Assembly: GCA_027475525.1 (NCBI GenBank)
Contig: JAMWFC010000055.1
Coordinates: 2,443,042-2,507,041 of the forward strand
From: Macrolepiota albuminosa
Lineage: Eukaryota; Basidiomycota; Agaricomycetes; Agaricales; Agaricaceae
Direction of reading: 5' to 3'
DNA: 64,000 bases
The notes below the pieces were generated by a model. It ran no database searches and was not told where the DNA came from. It worked only from the letters and a program-made list of their open reading frames with translations. The position numbers and the translations under genes are program-made. Positions within the stretch are counted from its first letter, which is position 1, and each line of letters opens with the position of its first letter. Shown one piece after another: positions 9,160-21,539 of the stretch.

Positions 9160-11516
9160 ATGTCTAGTAATATGCTTCATGATACTCCAGTGTCTGCTCT
9201 GCCTGTTACCAAGGTCATAGGCGTTTCTCTAGCTGCATTGAGCTTGTATAAGCTTTTTCGCCTAGTATATGTAGAGATTACGTCCCCTTTACGCCATCTC
9301 CCTGGTCCCAACAGTCCTAGTTGGTTTTATGGCAACCTTCAAGAGATATGGAACGAGGTACGTGCTTGATCACTTACAACACATATTTCAATCATGACTC
9401 TGCTGAGTTACAGGAGAACGCCGTACCACAGGAGCGATGGGTCCAGCAATACGGGACAACAATCAAGTATCAAGTTCTCTTTGGGGTGAAACTTTCTTGC
9501 CGTTCTTGATGCCTGTTACATTGGTTCTCACACCAGGCTCAAAACTTAGATCAAACGGCTTTTCACGATGGATACTAAGGCGATACAGTATGTCCTTATG
9601 AATTCGCACATCTACCAAAAACCGGAAAGCGTCCGTTATAACTTGGGCCGTATTGTTGGCGAAGGCACGTCTGTTCTCCTGGAAATCATACTCAAATGTT
9701 CATTCTCTGTCATCGCAGGGGTCCTCGTTGTTGAGGGAGACAAGCATAGACAACAGGTATACCAGGCTGTCATGATTGTCACAACGCATTTTTGACCGAA
9801 ATGAGTGATTTCCAGAGAAAAGTTATGGTGAGAACAATCTTAAGGTTCGTTCTATGATATCTTGATACCACCCCGTGAAGAATCCAGCATTTGGCCCAAC
9901 GCAAATTCGAGAACTTACTGAGATATTTCTAGCGAAATCTATTCAAGTAAGCTTGATTAACCCCTCTACGTTTCATACTCATCGAGGAACGTAACGCGCA
10001 GATGAGAGATATTTGGGCGGTCGATATCTCCGAAGAAGGAGTCAGCCGTATTGAAGTTTATTCCTGGTTGAGCAGGGCCACTCTCGACATCATTGGGCTA
10101 GCAGGTTCATACCGACCACATTTTCTTTCTTTCTGTCCTATCGTCCTAATGGCGGAGATGTCCAGGATTCAATTATAAAATTGATGCTCTCAATGAAAAG
10201 CCTGAGCAGAATGAACTCAACGCCGCATTCTCGACTATCTTCCGTGCTGGGACAACAATGTCATTGTTTTCTATGTTCAAGGCACTTTTTCCGCCATTGC
10301 GCTTCTTGGCATGTTTTTTTTTTCACAAATGAGGTGTAGTTTGGAGTCACTGATTATCACTACTAGCGTGATACAAGGGATGGGGTCATCACAGCTTCCC
10401 AGAGGACTATGCACCGGATTGCGCATCAACTACTTCGCGAGAGCAAGATGTTAGTCCAGGATAAATCCATGTCCAAATCCCGTGATTTGCTTTCTCTCCT
10501 GGTGCAATCCAACATGGATATCGATCTTCCCACCCACCAGCGTATGTCCGACGACGACGTTATAGCTCGTACGTATAAAAAAGTACGCCACAAGCTGAAG
10601 AGTAACCTCTTCAACAGAGATCCCTACTTTTTTAGTTGCGGGTCATGAGACAACCAGGTACGTTCAGCTTCTGTGTCTCATTATCTTCGTCAGTGTGCTG
10701 ACGTCGACACAGTACAGCAACTACCTGGGCCTTGTTCGCACTTTCGCAAGACTTGAGAGTGCAGAATAAGCTCCGTGAGGAACTTCTCACTGTCGATACC
10801 GACACTCCAACAATGGACGAACTCAATGCTCTTCCATACCTCGATATGTTCATTCGTGAAACATTGCGTGTCCATGCCCCCGTGGCGGCGACCATGCGTA
10901 TGGCTACCCAAGATGACATACTACCCCTCCACAAACCTTTTACAGACCGCAAAGGTATTGTGCACACTGGAATCAGGTTCGTTTAGACGGAAAATATGGT
11001 ATGAATTTACCTACTCAAGCCCTTCTAGAGTTTGTAAAGGACAAACTATCCAGATCCCTATTCTTGCTTTGAATCGCAGCAAAGAAATTTGGGGAGAGGA
11101 TGCAAGAGAGTTCAAGTATGTATTCATATCTATCTTCTTTCGAACACGTCCTATCGCAACCAACAGGCCTGAACGCTGGGAATCAGCTCCTGAAGCAGCG
11201 GCTAGTATCCCGGGTGTGTGGGGCCACATGTTGACCTTCATCGGTGGGCCGCGAGCATGCATCGGGTATCGCTTCTCACTGGTCGAGTAAGTCCCGATCG
11301 CTTTCTGCGCTTTCTACATAAACCTCACGTTGAGATCTGTACAAAAGGATGAAAGCATTGTTGTTCACTCTCGTCAGGGCCTTTGAATTTGAGCTTGCAG
11401 TCCCTGCATCAAATATTACTAAGAAGTCGATGATTGTGCAGAGGCCCATACTAGTCAGTGACCCGAAGGGCGGTAATCAGTTACCTCTCCTTGTTAGGCG
11501 GTACGTGAGGCCGTAA
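9160..11516 (+). CDS. Cytochrome P450 monooxygenase, 542 aa, 14 exons
   Basis: This is a membrane-anchored haem monooxygenase, probably at the ER. Exons: 9160-9357, 9414-9485, 9550-9664, 9719-9756, 9816-9827, 9881-9946, 10002-10104, 10166-10308, 10367-10568, 10618-10657, 10713-10976, 11029-11115, 11167-11286, 11348-11516, total 1,629 nt in frame. A hydrophobic N-terminal helix (about residues 13-35) leads to a proline-rich hinge ([12 protein letters not shown]). The I-helix motif AGHETT is at 324-329, ExxR at 379-382 (ETLR), PERW at 448-451, and the haem loop [10 protein letters not shown] has Cys478. All hallmark residues are present, so the gene looks intact. Exon 5 is only 12 nt (RKVM). 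Introns 3 and 8 need GC donors (GCACGT, GCATGT). The substrate cannot be predicted, and no biosynthetic partner lies next to it. Confidence 0.93.
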
Positions 11517-13499
11517 TATTCTACGGAATGTCTATTTTACTCTCTTTTTTTTCTTGTTTGTACATTCGTCTCGTTGATACAAATTCTCTTCATAATTTCA
11601 CAATGGTCCTACAATGATCCTTGATGCACAAGGAATCAAATTATTTACAATCAATGTGTTACATTCTCTAAGAAGGAAAGGAATACAGTTTTTCACACAT
11701 CTTTTTAAAGATACACAATGTCAACAATGATTGTCTATTCTCTGCACAGATATTCGACTTGGAACATAGTGAACACAAGCGGCCTTTTGACAAGGTGATG
11801 ATGCATACAGGATCAAGGAAAAAAGCTTTATTTCAAATCCTATGGAAGAACAGGTGACAAGTCCTGGCTCCCCTTTACTCAACTGAGCAACCTCTCCAAC
11901 CTAGAAGAATATTTAGGCTCAACCCCAACAAAAGATCTACAAGTATTTCTAAGGAGAATTGGACTTAATAACAGAGAATTCACCTTGTCTCACTCTATTT
12001 TCTGTGCTATCATGGCTTCAAAACACTCCATTACATGCTACTAAACCCGTGGAAGAAGACCCAACTCCCTATGATGAAGCGCACGTGTAACTTTGACACC
12101 TGGAAGTGCTATAGACCTTGCCCCATTGGCTCTTGGAAGACTCCACTGGAACAGGCTTTTGTTGCGCTTGGGGGAACACTTAGCATGTAAAAATATTTGT
12201 TTTGACAAGGATTAGGAGACTTCTACTATATCCACGCTGAAAATAAATTGACAGTTGAGGTATTTAGATAACAGATTAAGAAATTCTTGTTATTCAATGC
12301 TATGGTTGTGCCGTCTATTAATTTACACACTTATGCTAATATGAATCTCGAGGCACATGTCTGTACAAACTAAGACTTACAGAGTTATTGTAAATACTAT
12401 TGAAGACAAAATTACCATGCTCATCGGCTTTGAAGCTTTTAGTGAAGCTATAAATTGTAACACAAAGTGGCTGATGTCTAGGAGTATCCTCCCCAGAACT
12501 TCTCTAGGTACCAAGGGCCAGACAAAATCCTTGTTAACATGTATCATTGACTATGAAATTAAGGACTTTGGTGATTTTCTTGACAGATTCCATGATTCAG
12601 TCACTGTACGTCTCAGCTCTCAGTACTGCATTTTAAGAACTTGCTATTGCTCAAATCGAATAGGGCAAGTGGAACCATTGTTAACCTAAGTTCACTCATG
12701 GCTAAATGATGTCTGGCCAAATCGAAATGAATGTCGTTCAATTTGCCGAGCATACTCTCCCAGGAGGCCCACCAGTACTTCATATGCGATCTTGACGAGC
12801 TTCACGCGAGTCACAAATGCCTTAAAAAGTTCCTGTCAGGATGATAGTCGAATTACCTCAGATGACTCCTTTACTCGCCTTTTGTGCACAACCACCATCT
12901 TTGTCCTGGTACACGTGTTCCAAATCAGAAACAATGGAAGCTGCGTCTTGAGCGACCTAACAATCCCACACCGTTTAAATCTTCCGATGTTGTTAAGTCT
13001 GATGACTCACCAGGGACCAAGTGGCGGAAAGCTGATCGATTCTACCACATACATCATCAAAGGTACTGCCTTGACTACTTAATATTACTTGAATTAGCTC
13101 AGGAGCCGTGAGTTCAGCTTTCTTCTTGTCGAGTTGATGCTGGTAGTGATGAATTTCCCCTCTAAAACCTGCCAGTCGCTATTAGGGAGCATCTTCGGAA
13201 ATGGATTGATGTTTACCAATTATCTTGGAGATGGACAAGACAATGTCTACACATTCTGGAACTGCATCGATGACACCGGACAGCTGTACAAGGAACGATA
13301 TGAACAGAACGACGCTAACATGTAGTCAAGGAAAACGAACAAAGATACTCAGCGATCGCATTGGGACAATCGGGGCGAGCGCTGACACAGCAGAAATTGA
13401 GCATTTATCCGAGAGCAAGATGGCCACGTCAAGGGTTTTGCTTAGAACAGGTATCTGCAATGGATATGATTCAGCAATCTGACACTATCAGCGACTGTC
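11517..13499. other. Intergenic, AT-rich, no supported gene
   Basis: Only short unconvincing frames occur, for example a 110-codon plus-strand frame at 12357-12689 that starts with ATG and has no recognisable motif. The low-GC, low-CpG part at about 11550-12700 resembles the decayed transposons on the right of the window, but I could not match it to any of them. Confidence 0.35.
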
Positions 13500-14840
13500 G
13501 GCATGTACTAGTGTTTTGCAACTAGGGTGGAAGTGATGTCAAACTCGATGTTAGTGTGGTGTCTAAAAAACGAACCGTTTAATCTGCCATACAAGGTCAC
13601 TAATTTCTTCCTGCAAAAGTACAACGTCATTCTGCAGCTTGATGCCCTGTTCCTCGATGAAAAGTTCAAAGCAATGTCGAAAGGCTGTGACGCCACATTG
13701 TAATTCGGTGAAGTCCGGAGAGTGCATTTCGTCCTTCGTATCCAACGCTAGATTATGCGCAAATGGATCCTTGCGCTAGGTGATATTGACGCCAGAATCA
13801 ATCAAATTGACTAGTGAATAACGTTCAGGCGAAGGAACCAACCAAAGCAAATTCCGTGACAGCAGCAGCCGCCTCCTTGTGCTCTGTACGATTACTGAGG
13901 TGCTCCAATGTCGGAAGGATCACATTAACAAACTCTGCAGGTCGGTCAGGCAGATGTGATTGACCGGATTGAACCCTACCTACCCTTCACATAAGTACCA
14001 GTCTGCCTTGCGACTGTTCTCGATCTCCAGATTAAAGAAATGAAGCGCTTATGAACTCGGTTAATGAAGGTTCCCCTCGAACGATGTGCGTAAGACCTCA
14101 CATGGTGGTGTTCTACCCACTGTGGCTGGAACTGTTCAGCTGGTTTTCCGCGAAAGCGTCCCCTGTCAATCCCACCAAGTTCAATCTTGACGCGTTCAAA
14201 ACCCTGATCAATTTTTATGACACTGTCGACGAGTTCTTTGGTTTCTTTGGCAATCTGTTCAGATCCCAGAATCTTCTCCAATCCATTTCTCATGACGTTC
14301 TGTGACACAAGTTTACCTTCAAAGGGTACCTCATGAGAAGCCAGAGCTTCCAGTTGCGTGAGCATTTCGTGATATTTGGGCTGTTCCTGAGGCAGCACGG
14401 AAGAGAACACAGATGGGCACGGAGACGATTAAGGAGTCCTTTGAACCGCCTTTTGACCGAGTTGTATCGGTAACACCAACACATGCTACTTATTGCCCAC
14501 GAAAAGATTGATCTGCATCACTAGAGGATCGAGGCAGGACTTCCTGATAGGAACCGCACTGCTGATAGGTGCTTCGAAGGGCAATGCGTAATTGCCACTT
14601 GATGGAAGAACTCCGATATAGTATAAATGGATATGGCCTTTCCCAAAACCTGCTTTGCAGGACATAAAGGACAGCCAGTATGTCAATCAGAAGTACCAGT
14701 ACGATCTTGGTCTCAGGCTCGTATGGCGATTCCTCTCCGAACTTCTGGGGATCAATGCAATTACTCAGCTCCCTGTCAGGCGACAGCATTCTCGATATCG
14801 TCGTTATGTGGGCTAGAGGAGCCACTCTTGTGAACACAAT
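13500..14840 (-). pseudogene. Unrecognised minus-strand gene or relic
   Basis: Three minus-strand segments look protein-coding by composition. 14837-14490 includes a hydrophobic stretch VLVLLIDILAVLYVL. 14410-13976 is rich in charged helical sequence (QLEALASHEVPFEG, ELVDSVIKID). 13745-13563 is another helical segment ending near QEEISDLVWQIKRFV. A further patch at about 13830-13950 reads VILPTLEHLSNRTEHKEAA. Splice signals could link some of them, but I could not build one uninterrupted model. It may be a multi-exon membrane-associated or helical-repeat protein, or a decayed gene. I do not recognise the family. Confidence 0.3.
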
Positions 14841-15413
14841 ATCAGCATTTGCTGAGTTTTGGGGCCAGATCGATGAGATGACTCCAAGGCAGAGAGATCC
14901 ACAACATGACTATCGCAGATAATCTTCGCCAGTAGTGCAATATAGCATCCCCACTTTCGAGAGCTGTATGGATAATGTTACTTGAGCATTAGATGTTGAG
15001 GTATGGTTAGCGTAATTAAACGGTGTGTAGCCAAACATCGTGTGTCATTCTACAGTGACTGAAAAGCAGAAGGACCGTAGAGACTAGTCGAAGTCTTTCT
15101 AACTACCCGAGATGAACACTGGTATGCAAGAAAGTTTTCGTATTCGTTGTCGAGTTCCGATTCGTCACAAAAACGAAGTCAACGTCAGATGTGCCATGTC
15201 TAGTCTAGAGGGAGAAGATGAAGTGGCTCTCGACAATTGCGCGAAAATCCTCCAGCTGAAGTTTCTGTCCTTCATTCAATCTAAAATTCAGTCAGAATTT
15301 ATCGAGGACCTGAGAAATGAATATGCACGGAGCGATTCGACAATCCGTAGAACAAGTCGTACATGTTGTTGGGACGGTACGGTACGGGTTCGTAGTAGAC
15401 AAGTCCTGCATGC

Positions 15414-15731
15414 CTAAAGATTTCCCAAAGTCGAAGTCAGGTTTTGAATGTCAACTTCGAAACTCTTCGAGCACGATTCAATGATCTTCTTGGGAAGTTG
15501 GTTCATCTAGTTTATGAAGAGTTGGAAAATTGTAGGGAAGATCAATCTACATGTACATACAGAATACAAGGCAGAGGTTTGATTGTCCAAAGTCATGCGA
15601 AGCTGTTCGTTGTGGAATTTGACAGCAGTTTTTGTCTTCTTTTTGGCAGCGTGCTTCGCCGCAAAATGCTGCTTAGATGTCTTTCCGTTAGATGCCTTTC
15701 CGGTAGATTTGACGCGTTTGGGATTGGCCAT
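15414..15731 (-). CDS. Small basic protein, 87 aa, 2 exons
   Basis: Exon 1 is 15731-15561 and exon 2 is 15506-15414, joined across a 54-nt GTATGT...CTAG intron; the total of 264 nt stays in frame to TAG. The first 45 residues are very rich in Lys (MANPKRVKSTGKASNGKTSK, then AAKKKTKTAVK), which suggests a nuclear or ribosome/RNA-bound protein. The second half includes MNQLPKKIIESC. The family was not recognised. It diverges from the ysh1 gene with 179 bp between the two ATGs, a layout common for co-expressed fungal housekeeping genes. Confidence 0.5.
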
Positions 15732-15910
15732 AATAGTTCACTGAGGAGTGTTTGGGGAGGAGAAAAAATATTTCTGAATTACGTAACATATCGTCTACAA
15801 ACTCGAAATTTCAACCTGTCTTTCTTCTATTAACTACGCCACTATCCAACTTGTATTCCTTCCGAGGTCATTTGACAAATTTTCGTAAAAAAAAAACTGA
15901 GCATATAAAG
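15732..15910. promoter_or_regulatory. Bidirectional promoter between the small basic protein and ysh1
   Basis: Only 179 bp separate the two divergent start codons, so the core promoters must lie in or overlap this interval. A pyrimidine-rich tract sits around 15815-15835 and a run of A just before the ysh1 ATG (about 15888-15897). No named element was recognised. Confidence 0.5.
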
Positions 15911-18867
15911 ATGGCAGACACTCCCACCCTAAGTGTCACTCTACTTGGCGCCGGGCAGGAAGTGGGTCGATCGTGTTGTGTGCTGCAATACCGTGGAAGG
16001 ACGTTGGTCTGCGATGCTGGTATCCATCCAGCCTACAGTGGCATGGCATCCCTGCCTTTCATTGATGAATTAGACTGGAGTACCGTGGATGCTATCCTAA
16101 TAACACAGTATGTTCTATGCCGAGTCCTAAGACTGAGTTTTGGCAGTAACATGCCTATTCAGTTTCCATTTGGACCATGCTGCAGCTTTGACATATATTA
16201 CTGAAAAAGTCAGTGCAATTCAGCTTCCCTACTGCGACAATGTACTGACATCCGTCCCAAGACCAATTTTCGAGATGGTAAAGGCAAAGTCTACATGACT
16301 CACCCGACGAAAGCGGTTCACAAATTCATGATGCAAGATTACGTTCGGATGGGGTACGCTGAATTCTTTCTATTGGAGTAGAAGACGCTCAACTTTTTAG
16401 ATCATCGTCGTCGGACGCCCTCTTTACGCCATTGGAAATGACGATGTCGCTAGCCTCCATTATCCCAGTATCGGCGCATCAATTGATCACCGTTTGCCCT
16501 GGAGTGTCTTTCACCCCATACCATGCCGGTCACGTTCTGGGAGCATGTATGTATCTCATCGATATCGCTGGTCTCAAAATCCTTTACACAGGCGACTACT
16601 CACGCGAGGAGGACCGACATCTTGTGAAAGCCGAATTGCCTCCCATACGCCCCGATGTTCTCATAGTGGAGAGTACGTACGGTGTTCAAAGTTTAGAGGG
16701 GAGAGAAGAGAAGGAGCAACGTTTTACAAGCCTCGTACATGCGATAATCAAACGGGGGGGTCATGTCCTCCTGCCCACGTTTGCTTTAGGCCGTGCGCAA
16801 GAGCTCCTTCTCGTCCTTGACGAATACTGGAAGGCTCATCCTGATCTTCATAATGTCCCGATTTACTACGCTTCGAGTTTGGCTCGGAAGTGTATGGCTG
16901 TGTATCAAACATATATTCACACGATGAATTCCAATATTCGGACCAGGTTTGCCAAACGAGACAATCCTTTCGTCTTCAAGTAAGTCCCTTGTCTACTTTG
17001 CCGTAACTTCGCTTAAGCGTTCGCAGATATATCTCGCATGTACCCCAGACCCGCGGCTGGGAAAAGAAGATCGCCGAAGGCCCCCCGTGTGTCGTCCTTG
17101 CAACTCCTGGCTTTATGCAGGTAGGACCGAGTCGAGAACTATTCGAATACTGGGCTCCAGATTCTCGCAATGGCCTGATCATTACTGGCTATTCCATCGA
17201 AGGCACGCTGGCAAGGGTGAGTAATATCCCATCATTTGGATCGCCTTATATATGTATGTACACTTTTCCTGTATCTATTGTGATTAATGGACATTTGTGT
17301 TTCTTCTCTCGACCCTCTTCAGTGGATTTTGCCCTCATCCTCGACCGATTTGGTGTGAACATTAGAATGCTTACATACCTTCTCGTCTAGGATATAATGA
17401 ATGAACCTGAAGACTTTGTCGGGCTGAAGGGCAACACAATTCCTCGGAAGATATCAGTCGATTACATCTCGTTTAGTGCTCATGTCGACTATTCTCAGAA
17501 CTCTGAGTTTATCGAGGCAGTCAAAGCACAACACGTTGTAAGTCTGCTATTTATGTTTTGCGTGGTCTTCTGTCTTAGCCTTCGTCGTTCAAGGTGCTCG
17601 TACACGGTGAACAAAATGCAATGGCTCGTCTCCGTGGTGCTATGGCTTCCCGGTACAAGGAGCGTGATGAGGACGTCAAAATTCATACACCACGTAATTT
17701 GGAAACACTGAACCTTTCGTTCCGTGGTGAAAGGGTGGCAAAGGTGAGCTTGTTAGATCTCCATTTAAAAATCATTCATCCATGATAGCACTAATCCTTT
17801 GATAGGCGATAGGAACTCTCGCTGACAAACTGCCACAAGCGAACGAAGTTTTATCCGGTTTGCTGGTCGCCAAGGATTATTCGTACACACTCCTTGATCC
17901 TCGTGATCTTAGAGACTTTACAGGGTTGTCGACATGCACGATGACACAACGCCAGAAAATTGCTCTCGGGGTTCGGTGGGACCTTGTCCGATGGCACCTA
18001 GAAGGCATGTTTGGCAGCGTCGAAGAGGGGCTGGATAAGGATGGTGTTCCAACAATGCGGGTGAGCAATGAGTTACCATGTTAAACACCGTTCCTTTTCT
18101 AATATGCAAGCTAAATCTGGTAGGTGATGGGTGCTGTGGACGTCAAGCAAACCCATGATCATGAATTAACCTTGGAGTGGGAGTCAAGTGCCAGCAATGA
18201 CATGATTGCAGACTCTACACTGGCTCTTATCACAGGAATTGACAAAAGTCCTGCATCCGTCAAATGTCCGTTATGGTTTTCATCTATCTGTTGTACTTCA
18301 TTTTTGATGCTACGTGAGATTAGTGACGACACAGCCACATTCTCACTCACATGTTCACCCACACGCTGATGTCGAGGATGCTTCGCCGTTCCTTCGTATT
18401 CAGCGGCTCGTGATGTTCATGGAGGCTCACTTTGGGAAGGTCGAGCTCCACATGCCTGATGCTGCTGATGAAACTGAACAAGGCGAGGAGAGCCATGATC
18501 CATGGTTGATCGTGCGGCTTGATGAAGCAGATGCTCAAATCAACCTTCTAACTCTGGTATGTGCATACAGATGCCTTGCATTTCTCGCGGCAAAAAAGAC
18601 TAATGATCTTTTCTTTCATTTCTTGTTTAGGAGGTTACTAGCTCCAACGAACCTCTTAGAAGAAGAGTGGAGGCTGTTCTTGACATGGCCGTTACTACTG
18701 TAAGTTCTCTGGCTGAATCTTTTGCTCCAGCCGGACTTGGAGAAGAGGAACCAAATGAGAAGGCGATGCCATCAGCGGCTGTTGCTGAGAAACCTGATAA
18801 GAGAGATGAGACGAGTGAAGTGACTAATAAGCCAGAAGGGAATGATAACGGTGACGATGATAAATGA
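15911..18867 (+). CDS. YSH1: CPSF73/Ysh1, pre-mRNA 3'-end endonuclease, 755 aa, 11 exons
   Basis: This is the metallo-beta-lactamase/beta-CASP endonuclease that cuts pre-mRNA at the poly(A) site in the cleavage and polyadenylation factor. Exons: 15911-16107, 16163-16208, 16262-16353, 16401-16979, 17027-17216, 17391-17537, 17594-17743, 17806-18060, 18124-18265, 18324-18556, 18631-18867, total 2,268 nt in frame. The zinc site is complete: HFHLDH at 66-71 (the first His codon is split by intron 1), GHVLGA with His156, TGDYS with Asp177, and SFSAHVDY with His399. The beta-CASP region contains VESTYG and [14 protein letters not shown]. The C-terminal third matches the CPSF73 C-terminal domain in placement and ends in an acidic Glu/Asp/Lys-rich tail. 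Length is close to the usual 680-780 aa. The 174-nt fifth intron is the longest. Confidence 0.96.
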
Positions 18868-19235
18868 TGGTAGACTCTCGCAAGTCCACAACTGTTGAAC
18901 ATTTGCCGTTGGATAGGTTGGATAGGTAGTTGTATAGAGTGTACAATAATACTATCGTTCTTAGTGAATATATCAGGCTATGGTCAGTCCTCGAGAGCAA
19001 CGGTGGAAAATTCGGAAGGATCCTCTCCGTATACAATGGTCCCAGATGCATTCAAATACACCAGAGCTCGGAAGTCTCCAGGGTAGTCAATATTTAGCAG
19101 AACATATATATGGGTGACGCCATCCTTCCATTAGGCGAGCGACATTCACCCAATTACACAGAACGGGGACTGACAATTCTACATATAGGTCGGTCAGGTG
19201 CAGGCACAAGACGGTATACATGTGAGAATAACAAC
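18868..19235. other. Intergenic, convergent genes
   Basis: This is the space between the 3' end of ysh1 and the 3' end of the four-TM gene; nothing else was recognised. Confidence 0.4.
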
Positions 19236-19724
19236 CTACCCCCATTGTGCTGAAACGGCGAAATAATTCCCCGGTCTCCATTTCCATTTGTCTGTGTATT
19301 GAATGCGTTTCCGCTCCTTCCATGTCATCGTCGTTATGGTCCCCATGATAATCGATTCCAACAGCGCGCAGACGCATGAGACAATGATACTCCAGATCCC
19401 CCGTGGCGCGTTCCTGTTCAATTGCCCCTTGAGTAACAATACTGTAATCGCAATCGTCGCAGCACATCCTGCGACCCAAAGGCCAGTCAGGGCACAAGAT
19501 ATAGCGATATTGTAGAGTGAGAAGAGGCGAAGAGATCTGGTCGTCTCCAAAGATGAGATTAGAATGGTTGCGGCGTGATGTATGGCTGTGGATAGAAACA
19601 GTGCAGGCAGGATCCACAGGACAGGAGATACGCTGATAACTAGCGCTGAGAAGATTAACGTCAGGGTAGATATAAAGGCGGAGACGCAGATGAGGGGAAA
19701 GAGGGGGTAGGGGAGTGAACTCAT
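19236..19724 (-). CDS. Four-transmembrane hypothetical protein, 162 aa
   Basis: A single-exon ATG-to-TAG frame encodes a protein with four hydrophobic segments at about residues 7-30, 33-55, 70-97 and 103-128, short loops, and a Lys/Arg-rich C-terminal tail (TWKERKRIQY). Small proteins of this shape are common in agaricomycetes and mostly uncharacterised; a MARVEL-like fold is possible but not shown. The overlapping long frame in another phase (19087-19770) has a weaker composition and is judged a shadow. It is convergent with ysh1. Confidence 0.6.
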   Translation of the reverse strand: MSSLPYPLFPLICVSAFISTLTLIFSALVISVSPVLWILPALFLSTAIHHAATILISSLETTRSLRLFSLYNIAISCALTGLWVAGCAATIAITVLLLKGQLNRNAPRGIWSIIVSCVCALLESIIMGTITTMTWKERKRIQYTDKWKWRPGNYFAVSAQWG

Positions 19725-19941
19725 GGTCTGGAAGAAAAGCTCGGAGAAAAACGAAGGTCCAGCTACGCAAGGTATTTACATAGAGGCTTGTCCTGGGGAC
19801 AAGGATGGAATTGATGGATCTATTTCGGGGGTCAGCATTAAATACAATGGGCGCTCAATTAGAGGAAGCAGTGCCGTCCATGTCTGTCCACCGCATTTGG
19901 ACAATCGTACGAGATGAATCCATCATTTTTTGTTGTATCAA

Positions 19942-20679
19942 CTGCTATGGATGGTTTCTGGGAACCAAGAAGTTGTGTGTAACAATTAACCGCATCTGAC
20001 TGTCTAAGAGGACGTCAGACTGGTATGCCCACGTTAAAGTGGCATTGCCCGCTGAAAAGAAAGGGAGAATCGGAATGTCAAAGACGACGTTGACATGATT
20101 TGAAATAGTATTGGAGCTTGAGGCCTTGAGTTCCAACAGCGGCACTCCTCAAGTCAATGAGAAGTAATTAGCAGGGACCATGCGACCAATACTTGCAGCT
20201 TTTGGGTCCCGGCGAGGCAGTGATCAAAGCCCAGGGAGGACTAACTAGGGTTGAAACCTAAAGCAGATCAAACAGTGATGAACGATTGCAGGGTCGAGAA
20301 GGACACTGATGTGAAAATGTTGTTTCAGTTCTATGTGAGTGCATTGTACGGCATGAGATGGGATAGAAATCGAAGCCAAGGCCAGTTCATACGACCGTCC
20401 AGACTCGAGAAGCAGTATTCCACCAACTTTGAAGAAAGAGGTGGCATCTAACTGAACCAAAACGAAAAGGAGCCATTGACGAGAGGAGTTTTCGATAAGG
20501 GACCGGAGTGTTTGAGGCCGGCATTTTAAATCTGGTCCGACAGTGAACCAAGCACAGCTACGACATGGCTGCGCTAAACTACTACTAAAGGACAAAGGAC
20601 GCTTCAACGCAATCATGCACCGTAATGTAACGTTGTTTGAGATCCCTTTCCATATACATTGATGTCGAAAGTCGTGCAC
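19942..20679 (-). other. Possible multi-exon hypothetical gene
   Basis: Two minus-strand segments look coding: about 20600-20330 (for example KVGGILLLESGRSYELALAS) and 20145-19945 (NHVNVVFDIPILPFFSAGN, ending in TAG). Candidate splice sites between them either break the frame or imply an intron of about 31 nt, so no clean model could be made. The family was not recognised. Confidence 0.25.
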
Positions 20680-21539
20680 TCGAATGACAGTCGCACTGAT
20701 CCTTGAGCACGGTTCGAGTCTTCTGTAGCCATCTTTCTGTCCATCGTCGTCCGAATACAGCCTAAATGGCTGTAGGGAATTGTATTCTTATAACTCAGAG
20801 AGATTTCTCCCGCTTATGCATTTGGCCAAGAGAAAAGGGCCGGATAAAGGGCGCTCGATGTCAACATTCCTCCAGTCACTGGTGGCAGTTAAGTCTATCA
20901 CCTGTAACATATCAGATAGTCTCGTATCAGGTGATGTATGCTGTTAACAATCTCATCCTGGTGTCGAACGGAAACCTTGGGGCTAAGAGATGGTTTGTCA
21001 CCGGAAGCAACATTGTTGATAAGACTGATTTACTTCAACGTTGACATTCCTCATCGAGTGGCCACGTACTTTTCTGTCATAGGACTCTTCGTCCCATTGT
21101 GAATCAAAGATATATGGGTTTAGTAGGACTTAGGCCCACGCGGGAAAGAAGGAGCACCATGACCCTCCTCGATATGGCGTACAAAGAAATAAACAAAGAA
21201 GCTCCTTCCAACTGACGAAAGATTATGAGAATCACTGAAGAACAAAGCGCTATCGAAGGAGAGACCAGAGCTTTCGTTTGGCGATCAATGCACAATGCCT
21301 ATGAATAAATACAGGGAAGATTTCAACGACTATGAAGGACGCGCAGTCTGCGAACAATGCAATAACACGACGGAACTTCCCGTGGAACACTTGTTATCAA
21401 CTTTATATGAAGTTCCAGTTACTCTTGGCTCGAAATCATACGTACTTGGCTCGTCAAAGTTGACTCGAGATATTGGAGAGAGGTATCAGCACATAAAAGA
21501 AATGCTGAAAACGGCAAACACCGGCAAGTGGAATCACGA
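20680..21539. other. Upstream region of ctf4, no supported gene
   Basis: Short frames such as 21295-21594 overlap the ctf4 promoter signals and have no recognised domain. Nothing else was seen. Confidence 0.35.

Noticed and set aside
19087..19770. 227-codon minus-strand frame overlapping the four-TM gene
   Set aside because: It shares the DNA in another frame. The 162-aa frame has four clean membrane segments and a good ATG, while the longer one has no features.
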